Below, piece by piece: positions 60,441 through 64,000 of a stretch of 64,000 nucleotides of DNA (positions are counted from its first letter, which is position 1; every line of letters starts with the position of its first letter). The position numbers and the translations under genes are program-made. The notes beneath the pieces are model-generated. The model was not told the DNA's origin and ran no database searches. It was given only the letters and a program-made list of their open reading frames with translations. Source of the DNA: Molanna angustata (Eukaryota; Arthropoda; Insecta; Trichoptera; Molannidae); the NCBI GenBank assembly GCA_963576475.1, contig OY754964.1, forward strand, positions 8,161,986-8,225,985, written 5' to 3'.

Positions 60441-61023
60441 CTAATTTACATTCTTGGCCAACGGCGGGACATAAAAGCTAGTTTATAATAATATTTTTTG
60501 TTTATTATGCAAAAAAATTTTTTTGAAATAGAAAAGGCAATTTTAATAAATGGAACAAAAGCTGAAATTGCCACACGGCAATAAACTCGCCACTTGCACA
60601 GGGTGCAAGGAAGTGTTCATTAAATTAAATTAAATTAAAAAAATAACATTTTCTTGATATAGGCTCAATAATATTTCAATAGGTATATCCATAAAAATAC
60701 CTAAAAATTAAATAGTCAAAAAGCTACTCATTAATTGTATATCATGTTACGGGAACGATTTTTCTTTGTTCTTCATGGTTGCAATGCAATCAATTGGTTT
60801 GCACTGATACTAGTAATTTACTGATCTATTGTATTTTCGATTACTCGACTCTTATGATGAGACACCAGAAAACGATGATAGTAAAATAGATTGAAAGCAC
60901 TATTCTAAGCCTTTTGAATAGCCTCAAGTTCATAATAAAATCATTTTTTTTATATTACATTTATTTAAAACATTCAAACTAATGAAAAGAAACAATAAAG
61001 TAGCAGGAGATTTCTTGTTTAGG
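60441..61023. other. AT-rich stretch with a family A SINE tail
   Basis: 60565-60645 holds the family A tail (ataaactcgccacttgcaca, gggtgcaaggaagtg) ending in (TTAAA)n. The tRNA head is missing. Confidence 0.55.
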
Positions 61024-61055
61024 TACCCCTGTCCGTATCATCTCGGACAGGGGTA
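61024..61055. repeat. GC-rich hairpin with 12-bp perfect stem
   Basis: taccccTGTCCG and its exact complement CGGACAggggta flank an 8-nt loop (tatcatct). It stands out in very AT-rich DNA. No gene end is adjacent that it could terminate. Confidence 0.75.
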
Positions 61056-62354
61056 AACGTAAGGCTAGGGGGTAGATAAATAAAAAGTCCTATCAAGGAT
61101 GGAATTTTTGATAAATATTCGGGGTGTTTGGGAAGTGAATTATTTTATACATGAATATTTTTTTGATGATAATAATACTATAAGATTTCAAGAGTTTGAC
61201 ATCTTCCACCTCAGCTCCACAACATTCAAATACTCCATACAAAAGAAGATCAATAACCACTTATTATAGGAAACCTTGACGGCATTTATTCTCTTTTTTC
61301 TTTTTTCCTTTTAGTTCAATATTATGTTTTAAATCATTGTTAACTTGAAATGTTGCTCTTACCTACATACCAACCTATGATCATATTTTTATTTTTTGCA
61401 AACTTGTATTATTTTATGTCAATCATAACGACAAAATGTAATAGGCCTTAATACTTGATGTTACTATTGTATTGTACTATGTCTTAACGCTGTTTTTTGT
61501 CCAACTTTAACATAAATAAATAAATAAATATGGCGGGATTTTTCAGTATGAAAATATCTTAACGCACGGTAAAACAAGAAACTGTAATTTACGGTTAATT
61601 TATGAAATAATAAAATAACTATTGATAATTCAATTTATTAATTTAAACTGTATTTACATTTCACTTTAATTTTCAGCGGAGAGTAAGTATGTTGGTTGAT
61701 TAGTTTTATTTGAATTATAATAAATACAGACAAGTGAAGTTAATTATAATAAATACAGAAAAGTGAAAAGAGTGTACCTAATAAATATAATTTCGGATGG
61801 TGATGTGAAATAACGCAAGGCATTGTAATAGGAATTGTTAAATTCAATTTGATCACATCTCATTGTCCAATCAATGAAATGACCCGAAGCACTAAATTAT
61901 CCATGTTCAGTTATTTACTGCGGCAAACTACCTATTCCAAGGCAACAACATAAATTATAATGAACTTCTCAATCTCTCAACATTTCCTACAGTCACATGA
62001 ACGATGCTATCTCAGTCGTGTAGGCTAGTTTCTGTACCATTCCTCATAGCTCAGTCTTGTAGGCAGCATGAAATACCTATCTGTCCATCATCGTCCTACG
62101 CTGTAGTCTTTCAAACAGGCAGAAAATGGACAAGATACGTTATAAATATATTATTATGTTCTCGAATATTTTACCAACATGGTCTTTGTGGATGATTCGC
62201 TCGATGATAACAACGAAATGATCGAGGCCGAGGGAGAAATGGGAAAAACATCAAGAGACTCTCTACTAGATCGGTAGCTAAGTGGTTATGTAGTATCGAC
62301 TACGTTCTCAACCCTGCCGCCTCCAATGAAATAAGCATATTGAAAATTGTTCAC
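61056..62354. other. AT-rich stretch, no gene recognised
   Basis: 61430-61531 looks like a LINE tail ending in (AAAT)n. About 62268-62310 resembles a decayed tRNA-like SINE head. No coding frame is supported. Confidence 0.4.
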
Positions 62355-62500
62355 GTTCTTCTTTCTCTTCTTGTGTCGCTCCTAATGGAGGTTGGCGACC
62401 ATCGCACCATTCTCACAACATCTTGCGCTAGCATAATTAGTGACGCCGTATCCGGAATCTTGAACCACTGCCGGTGATTTTTACGCCCCTCTATCTTCTC
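62355..62500 (-). pseudogene. Possible LINE 3' end
   Basis: The minus strand reads a MVRWSPTSIRSDT-like end and a (GAA)n tail (agaagagaaagaagaa), resembling other RTE-type 3' ends. It abuts the plus-strand copy that follows. Confidence 0.4.
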
Positions 62501-62940
62501 ATGAGATCACTAAGAAGAGTCTTCGAAATGAGATCACTAAGAAGATTATGTCATAGAACGATATATGATAGAATAAAAAATGAGGACATAAGGAGGGAAT
62601 GCAAGATGAAGAAGAGTATTATAAATAAAATGAAAGTGAATTCCTTGAGGTGGTTTGGACATATTGAAAGAATGAATGATGAACGACTGACCAAAAAAAT
62701 ATACATGGGTGTAAGAGATGGAGTGAATAGTAGGGGCCGCCCCAGAAAGGAATGGCATGACCATGTGAATGATATTTTGAAAGAAGGAAATATAAGATGC
62801 TTGAATAATCGACGAGCATGTATGAGACGATGCATGGATGTAAAGGAAGTTAGGAATGTATGCTAAAATAGAGGAGTATGGCGCTCGGTTCTCTCTGCTT
62901 ACCCCGTAAGGGATATGGCATGATGGTATGTATGTATCTT
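62474..62940 (+). pseudogene. RTE-like LINE 3' end
   Basis: The frame reads IYDRIKNEDIRRECKMKKSI, then VNSLRWFGHIERMNDERLTK and NSRGRPRKEWHDHVNDILKE, followed by a stop and the 3' UTR gttctctctgcttaccccgt with a gtatgtatgt end. The minus-strand sister is at 15640-15920. 5'-truncated. Confidence 0.78.
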
Positions 62941-63190
62941 TGCCTCCATTACAAGTTGTCGGATGGCATGTTTATCACCACGGAATATGTGGCCAAAGTA
63001 CGCGGCTTTGGGTCTCTTGACAGTGGTGAATAACTCTCCCTTTTTCTCCATTACATTTAAAACAATTTCATCGGAGACTATCGATCTATGAGATGCGCAT
63101 CAACCTTCTGTATAGACACATGTCGAATGCTTCAATTTTATTTACTGTTGAGATTTTGAGAGTCTTACCTTCCACTCCATACAACAATAA
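62935..63190 (-). pseudogene. LINE reverse-transcriptase C-terminal fragment
   Basis: The minus strand reads EAFDMCLYRRLMRISSIDRS-like residues, then a RPKAAYFGHIFRG-like block and LQLVMEA, the same block as at 595-815 but better kept. Stops and indels are present. Confidence 0.65.
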
Positions 63191-63488
63191 TAGCAACAGG
63201 ATTCACTTTCAAATCAATTTTAAAATAAACATAATATGGTTTAAAATATATAAAATAAACATATTTTTGTGTACAAAGATAAATTAAAATACATTAATAA
63301 TTGAATTGATAAAATCAGTTTCCACTGTGTTACCGAAGAGACATATTATTTTCCCCGGAAAATGAACATGACAAACATTGCCATGCAATAGACTAGTTTA
63401 AAACGTGTGGGTTGTGGCCAACACTACACTCTCCACACCAAAGTAAGAGTTCATATTTTCTTCTTGAAATGTAGACAATCTCAATATG

Positions 63489-64000
63489 GTAAAGAATGCT
63501 TATGATGTATGAAATTTTGAATAAAAGCAGATAAATTTTGTTTTAAAGAACGTGAGAGCATTTTGAAAACTTTGACACGTGATATCATATGAAGAAATTT
63601 TATGATATCTATGGAAAGCTAATCAGTTTTAAGTTCAAGCTCTTTACACTACAACATGAAATCAAATTACTGAACTTTTCCACACATAAGAAATTTATCT
63701 TATTATATATATTTTTATTCACTCTAAATTTTACTACCAGGAATACAAATTTTCTAACGATAGTATATTTTTATACTATGATAGACAAACTATTAATGCA
63801 GTATGGTGAAGAATGCTTATGTTGTATGAAATATTTTAATAAAAGCAGATAAATTTTGTTTTAAAGAACGTGAGATAATTTTGAAAATTTTGACACGTGA
63901 TATAGGTTACATGAAGAAATTATAGGTTATCTATGGAAAGCTAATCAGTTATAAGTTCAAGCTCTTTACACTACAACATGAAATCAAATTACTGAACTTT
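63489..64000. repeat. ~315-bp tandem duplication, family F
   Basis: 63489-63690 and 63804-64000 share gaatgcttatg.tgtatgaa, aaaagcagataaattttgtt, ctatggaaagctaatcag and caagctctttacactacaac. The second copy runs off the window. Related single copies lie near 11030 and 16320. Confidence 0.7.

Overview
This is an AT-rich insect nuclear DNA window made almost entirely of mobile elements and their remains. An insect source is supported by a Pao/BEL LTR retrotransposon, Jockey- and RTE-type LINEs, a Penelope-like element, Helitrons, several tRNA-derived SINE families and a short TTAGG repeat. Frequent taggtacctacata-like strings are compatible with Lepidoptera, but the order is not proven. I see no bacterial-type gene, rRNA, CRISPR array or convincing functional tRNA gene. 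No resident host gene with exons could be recognised; the only host-gene coding sequence lies inside a retrotransposon.

Layout. 1-16.9 kb: LINE 3' ends (about 0.6, 2.9, 9.2, 12.5-13.5 and 15.8 kb), a TA-flanked inverted-repeat transposon (1495-2475), SINE copies and long AT-rich stretches. 16.9-27.8 kb: a composite BEL element on the minus strand with the order LTR - body A - LTR - body B - LTR. It is flanked by one 5-bp target duplication (aacag), and the two outer LTRs read as identical. 28.7-30.3 kb: a truncated LINE. 31.3-32.3 and 52.9-53.9 kb: two copies of one non-autonomous Helitron. 35.2-39.5 kb: a Jockey-like LINE with an unbroken 1164-codon frame, next to a truncated sister copy. 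43.0, 45.3 and 47.6 kb: palindromic or foldback elements; the one at 45.3 kb splits an RTE reading frame with a 9-bp target duplication. 48.9-49.5 kb: a ~77-bp minisatellite. 54-55.4 kb: RTE fragments. 55.9-58.2 kb: a Penelope-like GIY-YIG fragment between 313-bp inverted repeats and two long TA arrays. 59-60.5 kb: degenerate tandem repeats. 60.5-64 kb: LINE and SINE tails and a ~315-bp tandem duplication.

The main discovery candidate is the BEL composite. Neither body has recognisable gag where it should lie, after the primer-binding site. Body A instead carries the 3' part of a DCAF10-like mRNA (DDB1-CUL4 substrate receptor). Body B carries the 3' part of a Nipped-B/NIPBL mRNA (cohesin loader). 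Both are antisense to the element, and in both the 3' UTR abuts exactly the 18-nt site matching the 3' end of tRNA-Tyr. The two captures have different inner breakpoints, so the same kind of event appears to have happened twice. The geometry fits plus-strand strong-stop DNA switching to a host mRNA when copying of the tRNA primer stops at position 58. The composite would then make antisense RNA to two host genes. All identifications come from reading the sequence and remembered family features; no database search was run.
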